A stretch of DNA of 5,801 nt from Eikenella sp963515595 (GCA_963515595.1 CAUPYH010000099.1:1-5801), one strand, 5' to 3'; shown: positions 1 through 5,292, counted from the first letter of the stretch. Numbers and translations: made by a program. Notes: a model not told the origin generated them from the sequence alone.

Positions 1-382
1 CGCTGTAGAATTCCTGTTTCCAAATCGGCACTTCGGCTTTCACCGTATCGATAATATAGCGGCAGCCGGCGAAGGCCATGTCGCGGTGGCCGGCGGTTAC
101 GCCCACCCACACCGCCATATCGCCCACTTCCAACCGGCCGTAACGGTGCACGCACACGGCTGCTTCCAGACCGAAGCGGCGTTTAGCCTCCTCAATCACG
201 GCCTGCCCTTGCCGGCGCGCCAGTTCTTCATACACGCTGTATACCAAATAATCTACGCGCTGCCCGTCATTTTGTCGGCGCACCCATCCTTCAAAGCTGA
301 GGAAGGCGCCGCATTGCTCGTTGTTTAAAAGCTGTTGGCGCAAGGCCTGGCTGTCTATCGCTTGTTCGGTTAGATCAAACAT
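1..382 (-). CDS. moaE: Molybdopterin synthase catalytic (large) subunit MoaE, 3' end missing
   Basis: MoaE pairs with thiocarboxylated MoaD in the cytoplasm to convert cyclic pyranopterin monophosphate into molybdopterin. The frame starts at ATG 382-380 and stays open to the window edge, giving 127 residues of a family usually near 150, so only the C-terminus is missing. Visible family features are the FEGWVR segment (residues 30-35), YGRLEVGD (81-88), the HRDMAF stretch (99-104) and the IDTVKAEVPIWK block (111-122). Lys115 and Lys122 sit seven residues apart, as do the two catalytic lysines of E. coli MoaE (119 and 126, from memory). The start is fixed by an AGGAGG ribosome site five bases upstream, and the gene begins one base after the moaD stop, so it should be cotranslated with moaD. 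Recognition is from translated motifs only, but these are strong. Confidence 0.95.
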   Translation of the reverse strand, partial: MFDLTEQAIDSQALRQQLLNNEQCGAFLSFEGWVRRQNDGQRVDYLVYSVYEELARRQGQAVIEEAKRRFGLEAAVCVHRYGRLEVGDMAVWVGVTAGHRDMAFAGCRYIIDTVKAEVPIWKQEFYS

Positions 383-383
383 T

Positions 384-638
384 TCAACCTCCTGCTACCG
401 GCGGGATAAAGGCCACGATATCGTTGGCGGCAAGCGGCTGCAGCCAATCGGCAAACGCATGGTTTACCGCCGCACGCACGCGCTCCTGCGGCAGAGTGAA
501 GCGGTATTGCTGCGAGAGTTGTTCGTATAAGGCCGCTGCGGTGCAGCCCTCGGCGACGTGGATTTTTTCTTGCTCTTTGCCCGCCTGTTCGCGCAGGGCG
601 GCGAAATACAGTACGGTAATTTCAACGGTTGAACTCAT
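384..638 (-). CDS. moaD: Molybdopterin synthase sulfur-carrier (small) subunit MoaD
   Basis: MoaD is a ubiquitin-fold sulfur carrier. Its C-terminal glycine is adenylated by MoeB and converted to a thiocarboxylate, which donates sulfur in the MoaE active site. The 84-residue product has the usual family length. It shows the beta-strand start VEITVLYFAALRE (residues 5-17), the VNHAFADW region (58-65), the NDIVAFIPPVAGG tail (72-84), and it ends exactly in the required Gly-Gly. The chosen ATG at 638-636 has a GGAGG ribosome site five bases upstream (644-648). The gene overlaps the end of moaC by 17 bases, and its own last codons provide the ribosome site for moaE, so the three genes are translationally packed. 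MoeB is not in the window. Confidence 0.95.
   Translation of the reverse strand: MSSTVEITVLYFAALREQAGKEQEKIHVAEGCTAAALYEQLSQQYRFTLPQERVRAAVNHAFADWLQPLAANDIVAFIPPVAGG
388..393 (-). promoter_or_regulatory. Ribosome binding site for moaE, encoded inside the moaD Gly-Gly codons
   Basis: On the minus strand AGGAGG covers the last base of an Ala codon, the full GGA and the first two bases of GGT. These two glycine codons are the catalytic C-terminus of MoaD. Five bases separate the site from the moaE ATG. The spacing and perfect match decide the moaE start. Confidence 0.85.
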
Positions 639-1092
639 GTTTGCCTCCGGATTTGTGTATTAGGCGGATGTCTTGGATTTGGATGTCGTGGCTCAGGGCT
701 TTGGTCATGTCGTACACCGTGAGCGCTGCCACGGATACGGCGGTGAGTGCTTCCATTTCCACGCCGGTTTTATGGCTCACGGCCACTTCGGCGCGAATAT
801 TCAGACCGTGTGCGGCATCGTCGTATTCCAGCTCCAGCTTGCAGCGCTCCAGCATCATCGGATGGCACAGCGGAATCAGGCCGGCGGTATTTTTCGCCGC
901 CATGATGCCGGCCAAGCGCGCCACTTCGGTAATCGCGCCTTTGGCGGTTTGCCCGTTGGCCGCCTGGATTTGGGCATACACTTCCGGCGGGAACACCACC
1001 CGCCCGGCAGCCACGGCCACACGGCGGGTGACGGTTTTATCGCCCACGTCCACCATGCTGCTGCGGCTGTGTTGGTCTAAATGTGTCAGCAA
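622..1092 (-). CDS. moaC: Cyclic pyranopterin monophosphate synthase MoaC
   Basis: MoaC acts after the radical-SAM enzyme MoaA and rearranges 3',8-cyclo-7,8-dihydro-GTP into cPMP, the first committed pterin of molybdenum cofactor synthesis. The 156-residue frame lines up with E. coli MoaC (161 residues) almost without gaps. Lys51, the His77-Pro78 pair in PLCHP, Glu112-Met113-Glu114 in GVEMEAL, Asp128 and Lys131 in YDMTK all fall at the E. coli positions as I remember them, and the family tail KSGGK is present (147-151). No upstream ATG exists. A TTG at 1092-1090 has AAGGA (1104-1100) seven bases upstream and gives an LTHL...MVDV N-terminus matching E. coli LTHI...MVDV. The alternative ATG at 1056 would remove this conserved start. 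The gene heads the moaCDE operon and overlaps moaD by 17 bases. MoaA is not in the window. Confidence 0.95.
   Translation of the reverse strand: MLTHLDQHSRSSMVDVGDKTVTRRVAVAAGRVVFPPEVYAQIQAANGQTAKGAITEVARLAGIMAAKNTAGLIPLCHPMMLERCKLELEYDDAAHGLNIRAEVAVSHKTGVEMEALTAVSVAALTVYDMTKALSHDIQIQDIRLIHKSGGKHEFNR
644..648 (-). promoter_or_regulatory. Ribosome binding site for moaD inside the moaC KSGGK codons
   Basis: GGAGG on the minus strand lies five bases before the moaD ATG. It is formed by the GGA-GGC codons of the conserved KSGGK tail of MoaC, so a protein motif and a translation signal share the same bases. It supports ATG 638 as the moaD start. Confidence 0.85.
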
Positions 1093-1099
1093 AATTTTA

Positions 1100-1104
1100 T
1101 CCTT
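1100..1104 (-). promoter_or_regulatory. Ribosome binding site for moaC, supporting a TTG start
   Basis: AAGGA on the minus strand lies seven bases before the TTG at 1092. No ATG or GTG lies upstream in this frame before the stop at 1131-1129, so the site decides the start. A CTG directly after the TTG is ten bases from the site and is a weaker alternative. Confidence 0.6.
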
Positions 1105-1125
1105 ACATGAAAAACAAACTATTGG

Positions 1126-1167
1126 AGGCTAACTGAAAACGGAGTCGGCGGGATTTTAAGGTAACCT
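1126..1167. repeat. Inverted pair of degenerate DNA uptake sequences
   Basis: Plus-strand AGGCTAACTGAA at 1126-1137 matches the uptake 12-mer at 11 of 12 bases. TTAAGGTAACCT at 1156-1167 matches its complement at 10 of 12. Facing each other across 18 bases, they could form an imperfect stem with about 11 of 14 matching positions and possibly end transcription from the broken gene to the right. There is no T-run, and the second half overlaps the left copy of the 59-bp direct repeat. A mutated DUS-type terminator is the most natural reading, with function uncertain. Confidence 0.5.
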
Positions 1168-1209
1168 TTGAATGAGGTATCGGATTCGGGAATCCGGCCT
1201 ACGGCTGCT
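1151..1209 (-). repeat. Left copy of 59-bp direct repeat flanking the AT-rich island
   Basis: Aligning base by base with 2131-2189 gives 53 matches of 59 with no gaps, at an offset of exactly 980. In this copy the palindrome CGGATTC-GG-GAATCCG (1181-1196) is perfect, while the uptake sequence at 1156-1167 is degraded. Read on the minus strand, the unit starts right at the stop codon of the broken leucine-rich-repeat gene (TAG 1210-1208), the same placement the right copy has after pcnB. It is probably a dispersed intergenic repeat carrying a DUS; whether it is mobile cannot be judged here. Confidence 0.85.
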
Positions 1210-2064
1210 ACGCTCGCTTAAACCGTTCTTGAAATTCTTGTTTGCTTACGTTATAACCACGTTTGTGCTTATACAAGTAAACATATGATAACTTGGAAGC
1301 ATTCATAATTGGCAATAAATCATTGTCTTGTATTTCTTTGCAAACAAAAGAATGAGTTTCGGGCATATTATCTAAAATTTACATGTCGGAATAACTTGGT
1401 GCAGAAATAACTCTTTAATTCTCGGGCAATAAAACAAAGCTGACCAGTCTATCTTAGGCACATATTCAATCTCCAATCCCCTCAAACGACAGCAATTTTG
1501 AATAGCATGTATATCTATTAAAGAGCGTGTTGCCTTGATAATTAAACTGTTCAGTTTATCTAAAACTTCTATGCCGTTTAGGTTTGTATTTTTAAAATCG
1601 CGCAGTTCTAGTTTTTCTACGTTGAGCATCCCTTTTAAAAAAGCCAAATCCTTATAACCTCATACATATATATCTCTAACAGAATGGCTGACAAGGCGGC
1701 TATCACCCAAATCTACGCAAGATAATTTTTGCAAGTGTGGAAATAGCTCAATATTAATTGGCAAATTACTCCGCCATTGCAGATATTCCAAACCGGCAAG
1801 GCTGTATAATGCCTTCGTATCAGATTCCAAACTGGCCAGGCACGATAAATCAAAATGAACAATATGCGGGAAGTCATACAAAAAGTCTAAATTAATAACA
1901 CGCTTTTTATTAAGGAAGTTATCACTATCACAGCCTATGCCAATTTTTTTATGGTTAGGGAACTTTCTCTTTAAAGTTGCAACTGATTTATCCAGTTGAT
2001 CGGCATTTAGGAAAATTACATCTTCTATACGCGAAATACCATGTTCGTTAAATAAGCTACTCAT
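1208..2064 (-). pseudogene. Broken leucine-rich-repeat-like gene, horizontally acquired
   Basis: Three minus-strand pieces form one ancestral frame. Piece one runs from ATG 2064 to an in-frame TGA at 1662-1660 (134 residues). Piece two continues in the same frame to TAG 1374-1372. Piece three, shifted by one base, runs from about 1378 to TAG 1210-1208 (56 residues, ending KQEFQERFKRA). One lost base near 1376-1383, for example in the short A or T run, rejoins pieces two and three to about 285 residues in total. From about residue 55 to 230, spaced Leu/Ile positions recur every 20-24 residues (LEYLQW, LQKLSCVDL, VEKLELRDF, LNSLIIKA, LRGLEIEY, IKELFLHQV), like SDS22-type leucine-rich repeats. 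No signal peptide or membrane segment is seen. GC is 28-42% in four counted 60-base lines, far below its neighbours. The ATG has only a weak AAGAAAG site, and a GTG at 2130 is an alternative start. The biological role is unknown. Confidence 0.75.
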
Positions 2065-2115
2065 ATCATTTCTTTCTTGGCGACAAGCGTAACGTGGATA
2101 AAACAACTGCAAGAT

Positions 2116-2129
2116 TGGCATGTATGCCA
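2116..2129. repeat. Short perfect palindrome at the right edge of the island
   Basis: TGGCAT-GT-ATGCCA is a six-base perfect inverted repeat around two bases. It lies about 50 bases before the chosen start of the broken gene and two bases from the right direct repeat. It could be an operator for that gene or a scar of the insertion. No matching copy is seen at the left edge, and a palindrome of this size can occur by chance. Confidence 0.3.
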
Positions 2130-2130
2130 C

Positions 2131-2189
2131 GGGTTTTCAGGTAGCCTTTGAATGAGGTGTCGGATTTGGGAATCCGGCTTACGGCTGCT
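2131..2189 (-). repeat. Right copy of 59-bp direct repeat, with an intact uptake sequence
   Basis: Matches 1151-1209 at 53 of 59 positions. This copy has an exact uptake sequence (2136-2147) and a slightly weakened hairpin: CGGATT and AATCCG (2161-2166, 2171-2176) still pair, but the inner C is now T, leaving at best a T-G wobble. It begins 15 bases after the pcnB stop on the minus strand and may help end pcnB transcription, although no T-run follows. Confidence 0.85.
2136..2147 (-). other. DNA uptake sequence, Eikenella dialect (exact)
   Basis: AGGCTACCTGAA on the minus strand, a perfect 12 of 12 match, within the right direct repeat between pcnB and the broken gene. Such sequences are recognised by the minor pilin ComP during DNA uptake in Neisseriaceae, so fragments carrying it would be preferentially imported by related strains. 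Confidence 0.85.
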
Positions 2190-2204
2190 TCAACCCAATG
2201 CCGC

Positions 2205-3578
2205 CTATTCGGCCGCGCCCTTATCTGCCTCGCCTGTTTTCTTCTTGCGCCGGCGGCGGCGTTTTTTGGCCGGGGCGTCGCCGCTGTCGGGGCGTTGTTC
2301 GACGGCTTGAATCATCTGCTTGCGCTGTTCTTCGTCGGCTTTTTGGAAAGCGGTCCACCAGTCGGCGATGCCCTGCTCCACTTCGCCGGCGCGGGCGCGC
2401 AGCAGCAGGAAATCGTAGGCGGCGCGGAAACGGGGCTGGGCGAGCAGGCGGAAGGGACGGGCGCCACGCCGGTACTCAAATTGGGGCTGAAGCTGCCAGA
2501 TTTCGCGCATCGAGGCGGTGAAGCGGTGCGGCACGCCCCAACCTTTTTCCATGTGGGCGCGGGTTTCGGCCACGGCAGCGCTGAGCGCGGGCATGGTTTT
2601 TAGCCCGCTACTTTGAGCGTGCTGCCAGGCTTCGCGCACCTGCGGCCACAATACGGCGGCCAGCACAAAGCCCACCGATACGCCTTGGTCGGCGCGCAGG
2701 CGGCTGTCGGTGCTGTTGAGGGCAAGCGCCACGATGCCGCGCCCTTGGTTTTCAGGTAGCCTTTCCAAGGCGCAGGCAAGCAGGGGGTGCACGCTTTGGC
2801 CGTCCATGCCCAGGGTCTGCATCTGTTTGAGGCAGTCGATGGCTGCGCCGGAAAACAAGAGCTTCATCACCTCGTCGAACAGGCGCGCCAGCGGTTCTTT
2901 GGGCAACAGGTGCAGGCATTCGGCAATCGGCGCGGCGGTATCGGGGGCGACCTGAAAACCGAGTTTGCCGGAAAGCCGGGCGGCGCGCAGCATGCGCACC
3001 GGGTCTTCCTGATAGCGCGCGCGGGCATCGCCAATCATCACCAGGCGTTTGGCGCGGATGTCGGCCACGCCGTGGTGGAAATCGGTGATTTCCCCGCGCG
3101 CGGGGTTGTAATACAGGGCGTTGCAGGTGAAATCGCGACGGGCGGCGTCTTGCTCCATGCTGCCGTAGCTGTTGTCTTGCATGATGCGGCCGTGTTCGTT
3201 TTGCCGCGCGGGGCGGCTGCCGCCGCGGAAGGTGGTGACTTCAATCGTTTCCGGCCCCACCATCACGTGCACAATCTGAAAGCGGCGGCCGATGATGCGG
3301 CTGCGGCGGAATACTTTGCGCACTTCTTCCGGACGGGCGTTGGTGGCCACGTCGAAATCTTTCGGCTCGATGCCCAAGAGCAAATCGCGCACCGCGCCGC
3401 CCACCACATAAGCCTCAAACCCGGCCTGCTGCAACCGCGACACCACCTTTTCCGCCGCATAGCTGAGCCCGTCCGGCGTGATGCCGTGTTCGTTTTGCGG
3501 CAGTACCTGTTTGTGTGAATGTGTTGCGGCGGCTTCAGGTTTGCCCGGCAGGATTTTGCGCAGCCATCTAGTCAGCAT
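2205..3578 (-). CDS. pcnB: Polynucleotide adenylyltransferase (poly(A) polymerase I, PcnB)
   Basis: PcnB adds 3' poly(A) tails to RNAs in the cytoplasm, which marks them for exonuclease decay. From ATG 3578 the protein is 457 residues, close to E. coli PAP I (about 465). The nucleotidyltransferase head shows GGAVRD (60-65) and the metal-binding DFD (Asp74, Asp76), followed by FRRSRIIGRRFQIVHV (90-105), which favours poly(A) polymerase over the CCA-adding relatives. RRDFTCNAL (147-155) and EDPVRMLRAARLSGKLGF (191-208) are the further family motifs. The C-terminus is a very basic run (KKRRRRRKKK, 438-447), typical of RNA-binding tails in this family. The frame stays open upstream to 3734, but that stretch holds the promoter and an uptake sequence, so the later ATG is preferred; its ribosome site (AAGAGA) is weak. 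An uptake sequence lies within the coding region at 2751-2762. Confidence 0.95.
   Translation of the reverse strand: MLTRWLRKILPGKPEAAATHSHKQVLPQNEHGITPDGLSYAAEKVVSRLQQAGFEAYVVGGAVRDLLLGIEPKDFDVATNARPEEVRKVFRRSRIIGRRFQIVHVMVGPETIEVTTFRGGSRPARQNEHGRIMQDNSYGSMEQDAARRDFTCNALYYNPARGEITDFHHGVADIRAKRLVMIGDARARYQEDPVRMLRAARLSGKLGFQVAPDTAAPIAECLHLLPKEPLARLFDEVMKLLFSGAAIDCLKQMQTLGMDGQSVHPLLACALERLPENQGRGIVALALNSTDSRLRADQGVSVGFVLAAVLWPQVREAWQHAQSSGLKTMPALSAAVAETRAHMEKGWGVPHRFTASMREIWQLQPQFEYRRGARPFRLLAQPRFRAAYDFLLLRARAGEVEQGIADWWTAFQKADEEQRKQMIQAVEQRPDSGDAPAKKRRRRRKKKTGEADKGAAE
2751..2762 (-). other. DNA uptake sequence inside pcnB (exact)
   Basis: On the coding strand it reads in frame as AGG CTA CCT GAA, residues 273-276 (Arg-Leu-Pro-Glu) of PcnB. 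AGG and CTA are unusual codons for so GC-rich a gene, so the site appears to be kept for uptake at some codon-usage cost. It lies in the less conserved helical region of the protein. Confidence 0.85.
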
Positions 3579-3600
3579 AGGGGGTATTCTCTTCTTGTTT

Positions 3601-3612
3601 TTCAGGTAGCCT
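3601..3612 (-). other. DNA uptake sequence in the pcnB leader (exact)
   Basis: A perfect AGGCTACCTGAA on the minus strand, 22 bases upstream of the pcnB start codon. It falls in the predicted untranslated leader, next to a small inverted repeat CTGCG/CGCAG (3611-3627) that could form a hairpin in the mRNA. Confidence 0.85.
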
Positions 3613-3651
3613 GCGGTGTGCACGCAGGCGCGTGTTTCAGATAAAGTGCGC

Positions 3652-3681
3652 AGTATAACCTTTCGCCGCAACAGCTGCCAA
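3652..3681 (-). promoter_or_regulatory. Sigma-70-type promoter for pcnB
   Basis: On the minus strand a -35 box TTGGCA (3681-3676, 5 of 6) is followed after 18 bases by a -10 box TATACT (3657-3652, 5 of 6). Transcription would start near 3645, leaving a leader of roughly 65 bases before the pcnB ATG. The -35 overlaps that of the divergent promoter. Prediction from sequence only. Confidence 0.65.
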
Positions 3682-3703
3682 ACCAAGCGCTTTCCGTTAT
3701 AAT
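3675..3703 (+). promoter_or_regulatory. Sigma-70-type promoter for the DUF3460-methyltransferase-lipoprotein genes
   Basis: A perfect -10 TATAAT (3698-3703) is preceded at an ideal 17 bases by CTGCCA (3675-3680, 4 of 6 to TTGACA). A start near 3710 would give a leader of under 30 bases to the ATG at 3737, with an AGGAA ribosome site at 3723-3727. This is the only evident promoter upstream of the three rightward genes, suggesting a common transcript. Confidence 0.7.
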
Positions 3704-3736
3704 CGCCGCTACCCCGCACCACAGGAAAACACACCT

Positions 3737-3922
3737 ATGTATAACTACCAATCCGACGCTACCCAGTTCCTGCAAAAATACATCGAAGAACACCCCGAAG
3801 AGCAAGAGCGCCGCCTCCAAAACCGCGGCCTGTTGTGGGATGTCGAGCTTAACCCGGAAGAGCAGGCCGATTTCGCCGCCGGCAAAGTCGCCAAAAAACC
3901 CTACACCTACTATTCCTACTAA
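3737..3922 (+). CDS. Small DUF3460-type protein, function unknown
   Basis: A 61-residue soluble acidic protein with no signal peptide or membrane segment. The pattern MYNYQSDATQFLQKYIEE at the start, GLLWDVELNPEEQ in the middle (residues 31-43) and a tyrosine-rich tail ending PYTYYSY resembles the DUF3460 family of small betaproteobacterial proteins, which I recall as about 60 residues with a central LLWD motif and a YVYQ-like end. No function is known for that family. The ATG at 3737 follows an AGGAA site and a strong promoter, and the O-methyltransferase gene starts 15 bases after its stop. Real-gene confidence is high; the family assignment is from memory of the pattern. Confidence 0.85.
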   Translation: MYNYQSDATQFLQKYIEEHPEEQERRLQNRGLLWDVELNPEEQADFAAGKVAKKPYTYYSY

Positions 3923-3937
3923 ACCCCGCGCCGCGCC

Positions 3938-4630
3938 ATGACCGCAGCCACCGCCCATCTGCCCCCCGGCCTTGCAGGCTACCTGAAAAGCATCAACCCG
4001 CCCGAAGCAGAAGTGTTGCAACGCCTGCGCCAAACCACCGCGCAGCACCGCATGGGCAAAATGCACCTGGCCGCCGAGCAAGCCCGGCTCCTCGCCTTTC
4101 TCGTGCAGCTCATCCGCGCCGAACGCTGCCTCGAAATCGGCGTGTTCACCGGCTACAGCAGCACCGCCGTCGCCCTCGCCCTGCCCGAACACGGCTGCCT
4201 CACCGCCTGCGACATCAACATCACCTACACCAACACCGCGCGCCGCTTCTGGCGCGAAGCCGGCGTGGAACACAAAATCGAGCTCCACCTCCAGCCCGCC
4301 CTCATCACGCTCGACCAACTCATCAAACAAGGCCGCAGCGGCAGCTACGATTTCGCCCTGATCGACGCCGACAAACCGCCCACCGCCCACTACTACGAAC
4401 GCTGCCTCACCCTGCTGCGCCCCGGCGGCCTCATCGCCATCGACAACCTCCTGCTCGGCGGCCGCGTGTATCAGGAAAATGCCGAACCCGCGCCCGAATC
4501 CATCGAACGCATCCGCGCCTTCAACCAATCCCTGCAAACCGACCCCCGCGTAGCCGCCCTCACCCTGCCCCTGGGTGACGGCCTCACCCTGCTGCGCAAA
4601 CGTCATCCCGAGGAAACCCCATGCGCCTAA
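3938..4630 (+). CDS. Class I SAM-dependent O-methyltransferase (COMT/CCoAOMT-like)
   Basis: A 230-residue cytoplasmic enzyme that transfers a methyl group from S-adenosylmethionine to a hydroxyl of an unidentified small substrate. The SAM-binding motif LEIGVFTGYSS lies at 65-75, and an acidic residue after strand two (Asp92 in ACDI) should bind the ribose. The divalent metal ligands of the catechol/caffeoyl-CoA type are present: Asp143 in LIDADK (141-146) and Asp169-Asn170 in AIDN. The closing PLGDGLTLLRK (211-221) is also typical. Length matches bacterial members (about 220). The start has no clear ribosome site and lies 15 bases after the DUF3460 stop, so coupling is likely. The 3' end overlaps the lipoprotein gene by 10 bases. 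An exact uptake sequence lies within codons 13-17. The substrate cannot be inferred from its neighbours. Confidence 0.9.
   Translation: MTAATAHLPPGLAGYLKSINPPEAEVLQRLRQTTAQHRMGKMHLAAEQARLLAFLVQLIRAERCLEIGVFTGYSSTAVALALPEHGCLTACDINITYTNTARRFWREAGVEHKIELHLQPALITLDQLIKQGRSGSYDFALIDADKPPTAHYYERCLTLLRPGGLIAIDNLLLGGRVYQENAEPAPESIERIRAFNQSLQTDPRVAALTLPLGDGLTLLRKRHPEETPCA
3976..3987 (+). other. DNA uptake sequence inside the O-methyltransferase gene (exact)
   Basis: AGGCTACCTGAA on the plus strand, overlapping codons 13-17 (Ala-Gly-Tyr-Leu-Lys). Here the 12-mer is read as A-GGC-TAC-CTG-AA, so it uses favoured codons, unlike the copy inside pcnB. Confidence 0.85.
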
Positions 4631-5286
4631 CCATCCCCGCCGCCCTCTGCGGCCTCGCCGCCTGCACCGCCCTGCCCCCCGCGCCGCCAGCCCCTGCCGA
4701 CAACCCCCAGCCCCCGCAGCGCATCGAAACCGAGCTCAACGCCCACAACCAGCAAATCGGCCAACTGCAACAGCAAGTCGCCGAACTGCGCATCCAAGTC
4801 AGCGAGCTGCAGCAAAGCCAGCAGCAGCTCGCCCAACTCCTCGACGCCCGCGCCGCCTCCCGCCGCAGCACCAGCCACAGCAGCGCCGAGCCCGCCGCCG
4901 CTCCGACTGAAAACCCGCAAGAACAAGCCTACCAGCAAGCCCTGCAACTCTACCGCAGCGGCCTCTACAATCAAGCCCTGCAACAGCTGCGCTTCGCCGA
5001 ACGCAGCGGCAGCGGCGGCCGCATCGAGCAAAACGCCCTCTTCCTGCTGATGCAAAGCCACGAAAAACTGCGCAACTGCGAATCCGTCATCCTCACCGGA
5101 CAACGCTTCGCCACCCGCTTCGCCGCCAACCCCAAAGCCGCCGAAGCCCTCTACAGCGTCGGCAACTGCCAATGGGGCATGCAGCAGCGCGACATCGCCC
5201 GCGTTACCTGGCGCAAGCTGATACAAACCTACCCCAACAGCCCCGCCGCCCGCCGTGCCGGGCAGCGCATACAAAACAACCGTTGA
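4621..5286 (+). CDS. CpoB/YbgF-like lipoprotein with coiled coil and TPR domain
   Basis: A 221-residue envelope protein. The N-terminus has a short signal sequence with a lipobox LAAC (12-15), so Cys15 would be lipidated. Then come a Pro/Ala linker (16-33), a Gln/Leu-rich heptad stretch (about 37-76) likely to form a coiled coil, a low-complexity Ser/Ala/Pro linker (77-98) and TPR-like helices from about 100 to the end (EQAYQQALQLYRSGLYNQAL; AAEALYSVGNCQWGMQQRD; TYPNSPAARRAGQRI). This order and the tail resemble CpoB (YbgF), which in E. coli links Tol-Pal to peptidoglycan synthesis, but CpoB there is periplasmic rather than a lipoprotein. No tol or pal gene is in view, so no symbol is given. 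Cys153 and Cys183 could form a disulfide. ATG 4621 has a GAGGA ribosome site and overlaps the methyltransferase stop. A uptake-sequence palindrome follows the stop. Confidence 0.85.
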   Translation: MRLTIPAALCGLAACTALPPAPPAPADNPQPPQRIETELNAHNQQIGQLQQQVAELRIQVSELQQSQQQLAQLLDARAASRRSTSHSSAEPAAAPTENPQEQAYQQALQLYRSGLYNQALQQLRFAERSGSGGRIEQNALFLLMQSHEKLRNCESVILTGQRFATRFAANPKAAEALYSVGNCQWGMQQRDIARVTWRKLIQTYPNSPAARRAGQRIQNNR

Positions 5287-5292
5287 TGAATA

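Noticed and set aside
1093..1150. Promoter for moaCDE
   Set aside because: Only weak -35 and -10 resemblances were found (such as TTTTCA with TGTTTT); the TAAAAT at the ribosome site would start transcription past the moaC start. Not reportable.
1645..1662. TGA in the leucine-rich-repeat gene as recoding (selenocysteine), or a separate downstream gene starting at TTG 1647
   Set aside because: No selenocysteine-type hairpin was recognised after the TGA, and a second lesion (frameshift) follows, so decay explains both more simply. TTG reinitiation cannot be excluded but needs no separate gene call.
1151..2189. Insertion sequence or transposon ends
   Set aside because: No transposase, no terminal inverted repeats and no target duplication beyond the 59-bp direct repeats, which themselves contain DUS and hairpin rather than IS-like ends.
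2787..3518. A 243-codon plus-strand open frame inside pcnB
   Set aside because: His/Ala/Gly-rich antisense shadow of PcnB; the minus strand shows all poly(A) polymerase motifs.
3579..3734. N-terminal extension of PcnB to a start at 3734
   Set aside because: The stretch contains the predicted pcnB promoter, an uptake sequence and no family-like residues; the start at 3578 gives the usual length.
3602..4606. A 334-codon minus-strand open frame opposite DUF3460 and the methyltransferase gene
   Set aside because: It is a shadow of GC-rich codons: Gly/Ala/Val-rich with no motifs, it lies opposite a well-supported methyltransferase with catalytic residues, and it runs through the shared promoter region.
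4627..5274. A 215-codon minus-strand open frame opposite the lipoprotein gene
   Set aside because: Low-complexity Gly/Ala/Leu composition caused by the C-rich codons of the real gene; the plus strand has a ribosome site, lipobox and TPR pattern.
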